Shown piece by piece: positions 9,024 through 19,272 of a stretch of 64,000 nucleotides of DNA (the stretch's first letter is position 1; each line of letters starts with the position of its first letter). The stretch spans positions 248,001 through 312,000 of the forward strand of contig CAWJDQ010000011.1 of NCBI GenBank assembly GCA_963841695.1, written 5' to 3'. The DNA comes from RYN-230 sp963841695 (lineage in GTDB: Bacteria > Actinomycetota > Actinomycetes > Streptosporangiales > Streptosporangiaceae). The notes beneath the pieces are model-generated. The model made no database searches and was not told the origin of the DNA. It saw only the letters and a program-made list of their open reading frames with translations. Position numbers and translations under genes: made by a program.

Positions 9024-10058
9024 TTACTCCGGCTGGCGTGACGTGCCGAACATGATTTCATCCCAGGACGGCACTGAGGAGCGCCTGGACCGGCCGCCCG
9101 CAGCCTTGCGGGCCCTGCCCCGCTGCGGCGGCGGGGCCTCCTCTCCGGTGGCGTCCGGCGCGGCCTCGGCCAGCTCGGCCGCCGGGCGGCCCTCCGCGGC
9201 GCGTGCGGGCCGGGCCTCGGCGGCGCCGGCCTCCGCAGCGCGGGGCTCGGCCGTGCGCGGCGCGTGCGCCCCAGCAGGCCGCGGCGCTTCCGCGCTGCGC
9301 GCCGGGAGCGCCTCGGCCGTGCGCGCCGGGCTCACCGGCGGCTCCGGGATGGCCACCGGCTCGGGCCGGGGCTCGGGCCGCAGTTCCGCCGCAGGCGGCG
9401 GCGCGGCGGCCAGCCGGCTGCCGATGGGGGTGACCGTGGCCCGGGCCGGGGCCCGGGGCCCGGGCGCCAGCCCGGCCAGGTCGGCCTCGGGCAGCGAGAG
9501 CCGGGCGGCGTCCTCGTCGGCCGGGGTGGCGTGGCGGCGTCGCGGGTCGAACAGCCACTCCGCCATCAGCGGCCGGCCGCTGATCGTGAACATCAGCTGG
9601 ACCTGCCAGCTGTTGTCGCCCCGCTTGCGCGAGTCCCACTGTGCTTCCTCGACCGCCACGCCGAGCGCGGCGAGGCGCTCGGTGACGATGTCGCCGAGGC
9701 GGGGCCCGGGCCCGGAGTCCCCGGGCTGCCGGATGGACGCGCCCTGGGCCTCCTGCGCCCGGTACGCCCGCTCGGCCAGCACCGGGCCCTCAAAGCGGCG
9801 AACGCGCTCGATGGGCACGCCTGCGGCGTCAGCGATCTCCTCCGCGGTCTCTCCGGCACGGATCCGGTCCTGGATCTCCTTGGGTCGCAAGGGACTCTCC
9901 ACTTCGATCTCGTACTGAGCAAGCCGGGAGAACTGCCCGCGCGCGACGATCCGCAGCCGGTCGTCGATCGGCAGTGAAAAGCGCCCGCCGCGCCCCGGTA
10001 CCGCGAGTACGGCGTAGCTGCCGTCTTCGCTCACCGCGACGATGCGCAGTTCCTGCAT
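9024..10058 (-). CDS. sepH: septation protein SepH
   Basis: The N-terminal 170 residues match the conserved actinobacterial SepH (DUF3071) domain: 'MQELRIVAVSEDGSYAVL', 'SRLAQYEIEVESPLRPKEIQ', a helix-turn-helix-like 'AEEIADAAGVPIERVRRFEGP', and 'RKRGDNSWQVQLMF'. The remaining half is a low-complexity Ala/Pro/Glu/Arg tail ending in a short conserved tip ('RSSVPSWDEIMFG'). In Streptomyces and mycobacteria SepH binds FtsZ and promotes assembly of division-site filaments. Length (344) is normal for the family. It is transcribed away from the MarR gene at 10397. Confidence 0.92.
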   Translation of the reverse strand: MQELRIVAVSEDGSYAVLAVPGRGGRFSLPIDDRLRIVARGQFSRLAQYEIEVESPLRPKEIQDRIRAGETAEEIADAAGVPIERVRRFEGPVLAERAYRAQEAQGASIRQPGDSGPGPRLGDIVTERLAALGVAVEEAQWDSRKRGDNSWQVQLMFTISGRPLMAEWLFDPRRRHATPADEDAARLSLPEADLAGLAPGPRAPARATVTPIGSRLAAAPPPAAELRPEPRPEPVAIPEPPVSPARTAEALPARSAEAPRPAGAHAPRTAEPRAAEAGAAEARPARAAEGRPAAELAEAAPDATGEEAPPPQRGRARKAAGGRSRRSSVPSWDEIMFGTSRQPE

Positions 10059-10396
10059 CGGCGTCCCTTCTGCGCCAGCCGGCGAGGCCGGCGAGCGTGA
10101 TGCCGCGCGAGGGCGTAGCTCGGACTCCCCCCGGGGACGAGTCTGTCTGTCGCAGGCCCTCCTGGCCAGTACCGGGCCGGCATGTCCCGCAGATCACCGC
10201 ACACTATTCGCGGCTGGGCGGGCGGGTGACCCGAACGCGGATAGTCCCCAGGGCACGGGCTGCGCGCCCGGTACCGCCGGCTGGCCGGCAGCGGAAGCCC
10301 GCTGTGCCGGGCCTGGCCGCCCCGCCGGTCGGGGCTACCTTGGTATCCTGCACAAGAATCTTTATCTCTAGTTTGTCAGTCGGTATACTCGATTTC
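10059..10396. other. divergent intergenic region sepH / MarR gene
   Basis: About 340 bases without a recognisable gene. The only clear signal is a promoter-like pair on the plus strand near its right end (10340-10368). The sepH promoter must also lie here, but no obvious box is visible. Confidence 0.4.
10340..10368 (+). promoter_or_regulatory. probable promoter of the MarR gene
   Basis: TTGGTA (10340-10345), 17-base spacer, TATCTC (10363-10368), about 30 bases before the ATG at 10397. The flanking stretch is strikingly AT-rich compared with its surroundings. Confidence 0.45.
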
Positions 10397-10910
10397 ATGT
10401 CCTCGCTTCTCGGAACCCAGGTGCACTCAGCAGACCTCGCCGATGCGGTCTCCCGGCTCCGGCGCGCCATGCGCCGCGCCGCCCGCGCCGCTGACCCCGG
10501 GTCCGGGCTGTCCGTGGCCCAGCTGGAGATGCTGTCCTGCATGGCGGAGAATCCCGGATCGCGTCCCGGGCAGCTGGCCCGGCTGCTCCGGCTCGCGCCC
10601 AGTTCGGTGGCCACGCTGTCGAACTCGCTGCGCCAGGCGGGGCTGGTGACCCGGACCGGGGGCGAGGGTGACCGGCGGACCGCGAGCCTGGATCTCACGC
10701 CGGCTGGCGAGGCGGCGGTACTGCGCTGGAAGAGCCTCAACGAGCGGCTGCTGAGCCTGGCGCTCCGGGAACTGCCGCCCGACAGCCGCGGCACGCTGCT
10801 CGGCGCGCTTCCCGCGCTCGCCGACCTGGCCGGGGCGGTGGACGCCCTGGCCGACGAGATCTCCGCGCCTGAGGCGCCTGGCCGGCGAGACGGTCCGCTG
10901 CGGCGACTAG
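10397..10910 (+). CDS. MarR-family transcriptional regulator
   Basis: From ATG 10397 the product shows a complete MarR winged helix: 'GLSVAQLEMLSCMAENPGSRPGQLARLL' (helices 2-3), recognition helix 'APSSVATLSNSLRQAGLV' and wing 'TRTGGEGDRRTASLDLTPAG'. C-terminal dimer helices follow. The literal frame stays open to 11089, running antisense through the next gene. The natural end is probably the TAG at 10908-10910 (about 170 residues), reached only if one base is missing or extra in the last 50 bases. It converges on the MMPL transporter, so it is not in the usual divergent repressor/target arrangement. Ligand unknown. Confidence 0.75.
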
Positions 10911-13222
10911 GTCACCTGGGCCTTTTCCGGCTCCCCGGGGACCGCCGGCAGGGCCGTCGGGCGTACGGCCCATCCGGGACGGCCACCAGTTCCACCGGCC
11001 GAGCAGCAGCACGGTGGACGGGACGAGCAGGGTGCGGACCAGGAAGGTATCCATCAGGATGCCCAGGGCCAGCCCGACCGCCAGGTTGACGAACTGGCTG
11101 CCGCCCGAGGTGCGGGCGCCAACAGGGCGAACACCCCGAACGTGCCGGCCAGCACCAGGCCGGCCGAGGTGACGGTGGTCCCGGTGGCGGCCAGCGCGCG
11201 CTCACCGCCTCGCGAGCGGCAGGGTCCGCGCCTCTTCCCGGATCCTGGTCATGACCAGGATGTTGTAGTCCTCGCCCAGGGCCAGCAGGAAGATGAACAT
11301 CAGGAACGGCAGGATGAAGGTCAGGCCGGCCGCCCCGCCGATGTCGATGAACAGCAGCACCGCCAGGCCCAGGGCGGCCAGGTAGGACAGGCCGACCGAG
11401 GCGATCAGGTACAGCGGTGCCACCAGGCTGCGCATGACCAGGGCCAGCAGCAGGCCGATCACCACGATCGCCACCGGGATCACCCGGGAGAGGTCGCTGT
11501 CGGAAATGCTGCTCACGTCGTAGAGTGCGGGCGCCTCGCCGCCCACCCCCGAGTCGATCGCGCCGATACTGCGGGCGACGCGGGTGGTCTCAGCCCTGAT
11601 CGACGGCACCGCGTCCAGGGCCGCCGTGCTGGCCGCATCCCCGGCCTTCAGCCCGGTCGCGAACTGGACCGTGTGCCCGTCCGGGCTCACGTACTGGGCG
11701 GTCGCCCGGTACAGCTGGTAGCCGGCCGCCGGGATCTTCAGCCCCGGAGGCGGCACCACCGGCAGCCGGCTGGCCGGGCCGAGCTGGGCGTGCAGCGCGG
11801 CGTACTGGGCCGGGGTCAGCGCGTACCCGGTCGGGTCGAGCGGCCCGGCGATCTTGGTGAACAGCCCGCTGCCGGACAGTTCCTGCCCGGCGCGGGCGAC
11901 GGCGGCCCCGTCGTCCCAGGCGGGCTGGCTCAGCTTGAAGACGATATTGGTGGGGTTGGCCGTGCTGCGCGGGAAGTACTTGGTCAGCAAGGCCTGGCCG
12001 GCCGCCGAATCGCTGTGCGCCGGCGCGTTCGTCTCCCCGCCGAAACCGGCACCTTTGTACCCGAGCGAGACCACGGCCAGCGCGCCGAAGATGACCAGCC
12101 CGGAGATGAGGATCACCGCCGGACGCCGGGTTATGCGTACCGCGACCCGGGCCCACACCCCCGTCTTGCCGGTGCCCTCGCGCGGTCTTGCTGGGCCAGA
12201 ACGCGGCCCGGCCGAAGATGGCCAGCAGCGCGGGCAGCAGGGTCAGGCCGGCCAGCAGCATGACGCCGATGCCGATGGCCAGCGGGATGCCCAGGGTCGA
12301 GTAGATCTGGAAGGTCGCGACCAGCAGCGACAGCAGGGCCGCGATCACCGTGGCGGCGGAGAACGTGATCGATTCCCCGACCCGGGTGAGCGAGGTGATC
12401 ACCGCCTCCCTCGGCTCCATCCCGCCGCGCAGCTGCTCGCGGACCCGGAACACCAGGAAGAGGCCGTAGTCGGTGCCTGCCCCCAGCACCAGGACGATCA
12501 GCAGGATCTGGGCCAGCTGGGAGACCTTGAGCCCGGCTTGCGCCGCCTCGGCGACCAGCGGGCCCGCGATCGTGATCGCGATGAACGGCCGGGAGCAGGG
12601 TGATCAGCGGGGCCAGCGCGGCCCGGAAGATCAGCAGCAGCAGGATGATGATGAACAGCACCGACAGGCCCTGGATCTGGCTCCCGGTGTTCCCGGTCTG
12701 TTTCTGCTGGTCGACGGCGATCGGGATGGCCCCGGCCAGGTGCACCGACAGGCCAGCCGGGGGCCCGGCCCGGCTGATCGCCGCCCGCAGCCGGTTCACC
12801 AGGTCCGTCACTGCCGCTGAATTGCCCTGCGACACGTTGGACAGCGCCTCGAGCTGCGCTGCGTGACCGTCCGGCGATGTGCCGAGATCACGGACCAGCG
12901 TGACGGTGGGCACGGCGCGCAGGTCCTTCGGCAGCCCGGCCAGCCACGTCTGGTCAGCCGGCGTCAGCGGGGCACTGGTCCGCGCGGCGAGGACCAGCAC
13001 CGGTGTCACGTTGGACGTTCCGAACGGTGCGGCCAGCTTCGCGGCGTGCTCGCTCGGCGCGCTGGCGGGCAGGAAGTTGGCGTTGTTGCCCTGGGTCACG
13101 CTGGCCAGCGAGGGCAGGAAGTGCGGGATCAGCCCCGCCGCGACCAGCCACGCGACAACTATGAACCAGCGGAAACGAACGGAAAAAGAGCCGATCCCCC
13201 GGAAGACACTGTCGATATGCAC
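10907..13222 (-). CDS. MMPL/RND-family transporter, multiple apparent frameshifts
   Basis: N-terminus from GTG 13222: membrane helix 'FRWFIVVAWLVAAGLI', then a periplasmic domain with 'TQGNNANFLPASAPSEHAAK', then helices. Family sequence continues across frame changes near 12600, 12180, 11205, 11185, 11110 and 10940. Recognisable pieces include 'GAGTDYGLFLVFRVREQL', 'VGESITFSAATVIAALL', 'LLAIFGRAAFWPSK', a second porter domain, 'LLALGEDYNILVMTRIREE', 'TGTTVTSAGLVLAGTFGVF' and 'LGILMDTFLVRTLLVPS'. Reassembled it is about 770 residues, the usual MMPL length, with 11-12 helices. MMPL proteins export lipids or small molecules using the proton gradient. Most likely end is TAG at 10909-10907, sharing a CTAG with the MarR gene. 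Three shifts within 100 bases, each restoring conserved sequence, argue for base-call errors. Confidence 0.8.
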
Positions 13223-13811
13223 CGCGCAAGGGTACGACAGGCGGCCTGAGCGAGCACTGAGATTTTAGTGTCCTGGAGGTTTCACCTGGCCTGCCCGCCC
13301 GCCGGGCCAGGCCGGACGCACCCCGGCCGGTCACCTGCCTGGGTCGCCTGGCCAGGGCACCGGACGAGGCGGACTCCGGCCGGGCCGTCACGGGACGGGC
13401 ACCGTGCGCCGGCGGGCAGCCGGCCAGCCCGGAATTAGCCACGGCACCATTCCCGCGCCCGATAGGCATAAGCCCTCCTATCGACGTGGTGACCCGCAGG
13501 CACCGCGGCGCCATTCGGGTGTCTATTAATCTCCGGACGGGCTGGCCGCCCGCGCCATTCCCGGCCGTGCGGGGGAGTGTGCATTACGTACTGTTCATGC
13601 ACGTGGATGCCCCCGGGCCGCGGAGGCGCCCGCGGCCGGTCGCGCCGCGGGCCGGACTGCTACCGGGCCGGTCTTCCCGCTGCTGCGGGCCTGGCCGGCC
13701 GGGGTGATGCGGCCAGTGGGAATAGCCGTCCTGGCTACTGCTCATGAGGCGTTGAAGTAGAGTTTTGGGCCGGGATGCGCATAAAACCGGGCGCCGAGAG
13801 GTGGTGATCAC
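13223..13811. other. intergenic region, no gene recognised
   Basis: About 590 bases between the divergent starts of the MMPL transporter and the 161-residue membrane protein. Both strands give only low-complexity Arg/Pro/Gly translations. It contains one regulatory-looking inverted repeat next to the transporter (13255-13270) and AT-enriched patches near 13500-13530 and 13750-13800 that could hold promoters. Confidence 0.5.
13255..13270. promoter_or_regulatory. inverted repeat upstream of the MMPL gene
   Basis: CACTGAGATTTTAGTG: CACT/AGTG outer arms with partly matching interior, 33 bases before the transporter start, in an AT-rich island. Size and position suit a TetR- or MarR-type operator. 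No regulator can be assigned; the nearby MarR protein is one candidate. Confidence 0.35.
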
Positions 13812-14297
13812 GTGCCGAGGCATTTGATTGGAGTAGCGTTCGCGCTCGCCCTCGCCGCGACGATCTTCTTCGGCGGCGGCTGGGGAGTCGCGCAGATGAC
13901 CAGGCTCGGGGCCCAGGACATCAGCCTGACCAGCATCAGCGGCCTGAGCGCCCTCGGGATTCTGCTGCTGGCCGGGTTGTTCCTCGGCATCCTGATGGTC
14001 GCGCCGGTCTCGCCGCTGAGCACCGCGCTGCCCGGGGCGGCCATGCTGCTGTGGACCGGGCTGCTCGGGCTGAACGCCCCGCTGGCGACCAGGCTCATCC
14101 CGCTGCGCGGCCAGGGCTACGGCGCCGGATTCCACACCATGCTGGTCAGTGGGGCGCTGGTCCTGCTGGGCACGCTGCTGATCTGCCCGGTGTTCGTCCC
14201 GTCCCGGTGGCGACGCGATGGTGCCGACGACAGCGACAGCGCGGACGGTGAGGACGAAGTCCCGGGCCGCCCGGAGCAGACCCGCCTGCTTTCCTAG
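13812..14297 (+). CDS. small integral membrane protein, 161 aa
   Basis: Four hydrophobic segments (about residues 4-26, 42-64, 70-88 and 110-130), a 'GAGFHTMLVSGALVLLGTLL' helix, and an acidic, Ser/Asp/Glu-rich cytoplasmic tail. GTG 13812 is preceded by GAGAGG at a suitable distance. The pattern of glycine-rich helices resembles unassigned actinobacterial membrane proteins; function unknown. Confidence 0.65.
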   Translation: MPRHLIGVAFALALAATIFFGGGWGVAQMTRLGAQDISLTSISGLSALGILLLAGLFLGILMVAPVSPLSTALPGAAMLLWTGLLGLNAPLATRLIPLRGQGYGAGFHTMLVSGALVLLGTLLICPVFVPSRWRRDGADDSDSADGEDEVPGRPEQTRLLS

Positions 14298-14380
14298 CCT
14301 GCCACGGGCTCGCACCAGCCAGGGGGCACCAGCCAGGCCGGGCGGGCCAGGCCGCACTGCCTGCCCCGCCTGTCGGCTCG

Positions 14381-14416
14381 GCTCCCGCGCCCGGGCGATG
14401 CGCCCGGCCCGGGAGC
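14381..14416. terminator. strong GC hairpin between convergent genes
   Basis: GCTCCCG pairs with CGGGAGC and, inside, GCCCGGG with CCCGGGC-like sequence, ending directly at the isocitrate lyase stop codon. It lies between the convergent membrane-protein gene and aceA and is suited to stop transcription from both sides. No U-tract, which is common in high-GC actinobacteria. Confidence 0.55.
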
Positions 14417-15775
<1,359 letters not shown>

Positions 15776-15870
15776 TGGTCCTCCCGACGTTCTGCCGTCC
15801 CCTGGGTGGTTAGCCCCGAGCCTGCGGGCCGGCTGCGGGTAAAGCTAGGGGCCAAGGTCCTGAAGAATGA

Positions 15871-15885
15871 CTAGATTTCATCTAG
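15871..15885. promoter_or_regulatory. perfect inverted repeat in the aceA / ramB-like intergenic region
   Basis: CTAGATttcATCTAG: six-base perfect arms with a three-base spacer, ten bases before the regulator's ATG and about 95 bases upstream of aceA. Best read as an autoregulatory operator of the RamB-like protein that may also control aceA. It does not look like the RamB box known from Corynebacterium glutamicum. Confidence 0.5.
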
Positions 15886-15894
15886 GATGAAGAT

Positions 15895-17367
15895 ATGACA
15901 GAGTTCTTGGAGAAAGAACGGCCTGGATTTCCATCAAGTGGTCTAGACCTCACGATGTTCGGTCAGCGGCTCCGGCATCTGCGCCGGGCCCGCGGCTACA
16001 CGCTGGCCGAGCTCGGCACCCGGGTGGGCCGGGCGCCCTCGGCGCTGTCCCTGCTGGAGAACGGCCACCGTGAGCCGAAGCTGTCCCTGATCGAGGCGCT
16101 GGCCACGGCCCTGTCCGTGCCCGCCGAGGAACTGCTGCGGCACCAGCCGCCGAGCCGCCGGGCCCAGCTGGAGATCGCGGTCGAGGAGGCACAGCGCGAC
16201 CCGCTGTACGCCGACCTGGGACTGCCGCACCTGAAGGTCGGCGCCCGGGTACCCAATGACGTGCTCGAGCACCTGGTCGCGCTGCACGCGGAGCTGCGCA
16301 GGCAGCGCACCCGGCCGACGGCCACCCCCGAGGAGGCGCGGGTGGCCAACGCCGGGCTGCGCGACGCGATGCGGGACCGGGGCAACTACTTCGCCGAGAT
16401 CGAGCACGCGGCGGCGGACGCGCTGGAGTCCGTCAGCTACCGGGGCGGGGCGCTCTCCCAGGGGGCGCTGCTGGCTATCGTCGGCCACCATGGTTTCTCG
16501 GTCAGGTACGCGCAGGATCTGCCGCGCTCCGTGCGGTCCGTCACCGACCTGCGGCACCGGCGGATCTACCTGAAGCAGGAATCCATGGGCATGCACACGC
16601 CCCGCACGATCCTGCTCCAGACCCTCGGCCATTTCGTGCTCGGGCACGCGGCGCCGCACGACTTCGCGGACTTCCTCCGCCAGCGGGTGGAGGCGAACTA
16701 CTTCGCGGCGGCCGTGCTGGTCCCGGAACGGACGGCCTCCCGCTTCCTGTGCGAGGCCAAGGAGGCCCGGGACCTGTCCGTCGAGGACCTGCGGGATGTG
16801 TTCTCGGTGTCCTACGAGATGGCCGCGCACCGGTTTACCAATCTGGCCACCCACCACCTGGACCTGACCTGTCACTTCGTCAAGAACGACGAGAGCGGCA
16901 TCATCTACAAGGCCTACGAGAACGACGGGCTGCTCCTGCCGGCCGACTCCACCGGGGCGATCGAGGGACAGCGGATGTGCCGCAAGTGGTCGGGACGCCA
17001 GGTGTTCGGGTCGGCGGATCGCTACTCGCCGTATTACCAGTACTCCGACACCCCGGCCGGGACCTTCTGGTGCATGGCCCACGTGGACCCCGGCGCGGAC
17101 CGCGGCTTCGCGATCACCCTGGGCACCGGCTACGAGAACTCACGGTGGTTCCGTGGCCGGGACACGACCACCCGGATGCTGTCGCGCTGCCCGGACGGGG
17201 ACTGCTGCCAGCGGCCGCCGGCCAGCCTGGCCACCCGCTGGGAGGGGATGGCCTGGCCGTCCGCGCGGGCCCACTCGCATATCCTGTCCGCCCTGCCGAC
17301 GGGGAGTTTCCCGGGGGTGGACGAGTCCGACGTGTATGAGTTCCTGGACCGTCACGACACCGCGTAG
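15895..17367 (+). CDS. ramB: RamB-like XRE/ImmA-domain regulator of acetate metabolism
   Basis: A 490-residue protein. Residues 20-80 form an XRE-type helix-turn-helix ('FGQRLRHLRRARGYTLAELG', 'APSALSLLENGHREP'). The middle carries an ImmA/IrrE-like region with the degenerate metalloprotease helix 'LLQTLGHFVLGHAAPHDF' (HxxxH-like rather than HExxH) and 'RVEANYFAAAVLVPE'. The C-terminus is the cysteine-containing short-chain-fatty-acyl regulator domain ('YQYSDTPAGTFWCMAHV', 'CPDGDCCQRP'). RamB proteins sense metabolite state and control aceA/aceB and propionate genes. Divergence from aceA supports the assignment; the symbol is by homology and position. Confidence 0.85.
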   Translation: MTEFLEKERPGFPSSGLDLTMFGQRLRHLRRARGYTLAELGTRVGRAPSALSLLENGHREPKLSLIEALATALSVPAEELLRHQPPSRRAQLEIAVEEAQRDPLYADLGLPHLKVGARVPNDVLEHLVALHAELRRQRTRPTATPEEARVANAGLRDAMRDRGNYFAEIEHAAADALESVSYRGGALSQGALLAIVGHHGFSVRYAQDLPRSVRSVTDLRHRRIYLKQESMGMHTPRTILLQTLGHFVLGHAAPHDFADFLRQRVEANYFAAAVLVPERTASRFLCEAKEARDLSVEDLRDVFSVSYEMAAHRFTNLATHHLDLTCHFVKNDESGIIYKAYENDGLLLPADSTGAIEGQRMCRKWSGRQVFGSADRYSPYYQYSDTPAGTFWCMAHVDPGADRGFAITLGTGYENSRWFRGRDTTTRMLSRCPDGDCCQRPPASLATRWEGMAWPSARAHSHILSALPTGSFPGVDESDVYEFLDRHDTA

Positions 17368-17389
17368 CGGCCGGAATCACCCGTGTGGC

Positions 17390-17426
17390 TACTCGTGGGT
17401 AACTTACTCGTGCTACTCTTCGGTAA
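17390..17426 (+). promoter_or_regulatory. paired operator-like repeats upstream of the acyl-CoA dehydrogenase
   Basis: Two 13-mers of the form TACTCnnnGGTAA (17390-17402 and 17414-17426), centres 24 bases apart, with a further TTACTCG between them. Each is a near-palindrome (TTACC/GGTAA ends). Spacing of just over two helical turns suits two dimers bound on one face. This resembles operators of TetR-type regulators of fatty-acid genes, but no regulator is identified. Confidence 0.45.
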
Positions 17427-17460
17427 CATACGGCCCCGTGCAGGATCCCCGAGGAGCATG

Positions 17461-18692
17461 ATGACCACTGCGCCCGACGCCCCCGGCGGATTCTCCCTCG
17501 AGCCCGGACCCGACCTGCGCGAGATGCGCGACTGGGTGCACGGGTTCGCCGCGGACGTGATCAGGCCGGCGCCGAGTGGGATGAGCGGGAAGAGACGCCC
17601 TGGCCCATCCTGGAGGAAGCCGCCAAGATCGGCCTGTACTCGCTGGACTTCTTTTCCGGTCAGTGGCTCGAGCCGAGCGGGCTGGGCATCCCGATCGCCT
17701 TCGAGGAGCTCTTCTGGGGCGACGCGGGCATCGCGCTGTCCCTCGTCGGCAGCACGCTGGCCGCGGTCGCCGTGGCCAGCAACGGCACCCCTGAGCAGAT
17801 CGGGGAGTGGCTCCCGGAGATGTTCGGCGGCCCGGGCGACGTGAGGCTCGGCGCGTTCTGCTCCTCCGAACCGGAGGCGGGCAGCGACGTGGGCGCCATC
17901 CGCACCCGCGCCGAGTACCGCGAGGCGAGCGACGAATGGATCCTCAACGGGACCAAGTCGTGGGCCACCAACGGCGGGATCGCCGACGTTCACGTGGTGG
18001 TGGCCTCGGTGGACTCCTCGCTCGGCGCCCGGGGCCAGGCCAGCTTCGTGATCCCGCCCGGCACCCCGGGGCTCAGCCAGGGCCAGAAGTTCCGCAAGCA
18101 CGGGGTCCGGGCCTCGCACACCGCCGAGGTAGTGCTGGACGGCGTGCGGGTGCCCGGCCGGTGCCTGGTCGGCGGCCAGGACCGGCTGGAGGCGCGGCTG
18201 GCCCGGGTGCGGTCCGGGGGCCGCAGCGGCGAGCAGGCGGCGATGAAGACGTTCGAGGCGTCGAGGCCGAGCGTGGCGGCCATGGCAGTCGGCGTCGGCC
18301 GGGCCGCAGTGGAGTTCGCCCGGGATTACGCCACCCAGCGGGTCGCGTTCGGCCGGCCGATCGGGCAGAACCAGGCGGTCGGCTTCATGCTGGCCGACAT
18401 GCGGGCCGCGGTGGACGCCGCCCGGCTGCTGACCTGGCGGGCGGCCTGGATGGCCCGGCAGGGCATGCCCCTGGACGGTGCCGAGGGGTCGATGTCCAAG
18501 CTGGTCGCGAGCGAGACCGCGGTGCGGGTGACCGAGCAGGCGATCCAGATCCTCGGCGGCAACGGGTACACCCGTGACTTCCCGGTGGAGCGGTGGCACC
18601 GGGACGCGAAGATCTTCACGATCTTCGAGGGCACCTCGGAGATCCAGCGCATGATCATCGGCCGGGCGGTCACGGGACTGGACGTTCGCTAG
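17461..18692 (+). CDS. acyl-CoA dehydrogenase, one apparent frameshift
   Basis: From ATG 17461 (GAGGAG four bases upstream; ATG 17458 is too close) the N-terminal helices read 'REMRDWVHGFAADVIRP'. The frame then shifts near 17570 in 'ggcgccgagtgg', where the next frame gives 'AEWDEREETPWPILEEAA'. The rest is a complete dehydrogenase: 'GAFCSSEPEAGSDVGAI' (FAD/substrate loop), 'LNGTKSWATNGG', 'RVAFGRPIGQNQAV', 'IQILGGNGYTRDFPVERWHRD' and 'IFEGTSEIQRMIIGR'. The position of the catalytic glutamate in family members of this type is just before 'GTSEIQR'. It oxidises acyl-CoA to enoyl-CoA in beta-oxidation or a branched-chain route. About 410 residues, normal length. Confidence 0.88.
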
Positions 18693-18730
18693 CTCGACCC
18701 GCGGATATACCTATCGCTGACCCGGAGGGC

Positions 18731-18760
18731 GGGCCGTTCCGCTCTCGAGTGGGGCGGCCC
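18731..18760 (+). terminator. possible terminator after the acyl-CoA dehydrogenase
   Basis: GGGCCG (18731-18736) pairs with CGGCCC (18755-18760) around an 18-base loop, followed by TTCC, 40 bases after the dehydrogenase stop. Weak but in the right place. Confidence 0.35.
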
Positions 18761-18806
18761 TTCCGCGTGTCGTGAGCCCTGAATCATCCCGGCATCGGCG
18801 CACCGG

Positions 18807-18848
18807 TTGACCCGTTTGCTGGTTAAGCGGTACATTACTCAAGTAATG
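18807..18848 (+). promoter_or_regulatory. promoter with overlapping palindromic operator of the GntR/ABC operon
   Basis: TTGACC (18807-18812), 18-base spacer, TACATT (18831-18836). The palindrome CATTACT-CA-AGTAATG (18833-18848) has seven-base perfect arms and covers the -10 and start region. A bound dimer would block initiation, so negative autoregulation by the GntR protein encoded next is the natural reading. Confidence 0.6.
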
Positions 18849-18879
18849 AACTGATGAAGAAGCCGGGAGGCTGGGGACG

Positions 18880-19272
18880 GTGCGGGAAATGGCTGGTCTT
18901 GACGAGGGAACCCCACTGTTCGCCCAGGTGGCGGAGCGGCTGGCGGCCGACATCGCGGACGGCGGCCTGGCCGAGGGCGAGCGCGTGCCGTCAACCAATG
19001 AACTGGCGGCCTTCTACCGGATCAACCCGGCGACCGCGGCGAAGGGGATCAACGTCCTCGCCGACGAGGGCCTGCTGGACAAGCGCCGCGGCATCGGGAT
19101 GTTCGTGACGGCCGGGGCGCGTGCGACGCTGCTGGCCCGCAGGCGTGCCGGGTTCACCGCGCGGTACGTGGAGCCGCTGCTCACCGAGGCGACCCGGCTC
19201 GGGATCGACTCCGATGAGCTGATCGGGCTGATCAATGAATGCAGTCACGAGCCGGGAGGGGTCGCCGTATGA
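18880..19272 (+). CDS. YtrA-type GntR-family regulator
   Basis: A 130-residue protein with a GntR winged helix ('PLFAQVAERLAADIADGGLAEGERVPSTNELAAFYRINPATAAKGINVL', wing 'LLDKRRGIGMFVTAGA') and only a short helical tail. The short effector region is the hallmark of the YtrA subgroup, which usually represses an adjacent ABC transporter operon. Its stop overlaps the ATPase start (ATGA), confirming an operon. GTG 18880 is used; ATG 18889 is possible. Confidence 0.85.
   Translation: MREMAGLDEGTPLFAQVAERLAADIADGGLAEGERVPSTNELAAFYRINPATAAKGINVLADEGLLDKRRGIGMFVTAGARATLLARRRAGFTARYVEPLLTEATRLGIDSDELIGLINECSHEPGGVAV

Noticed and set aside
9974..10396. N-terminal extension of the MarR frame
   Set aside because: It is antisense to sepH and intergenic DNA; ATG 10397 begins MarR-like sequence and follows a promoter-like element.
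10397..13222. MarR protein as the classical divergent repressor of the MMPL transporter
   Set aside because: The genes converge tail to tail, so the standard shared-operator arrangement does not exist; regulation remains possible but unsupported.
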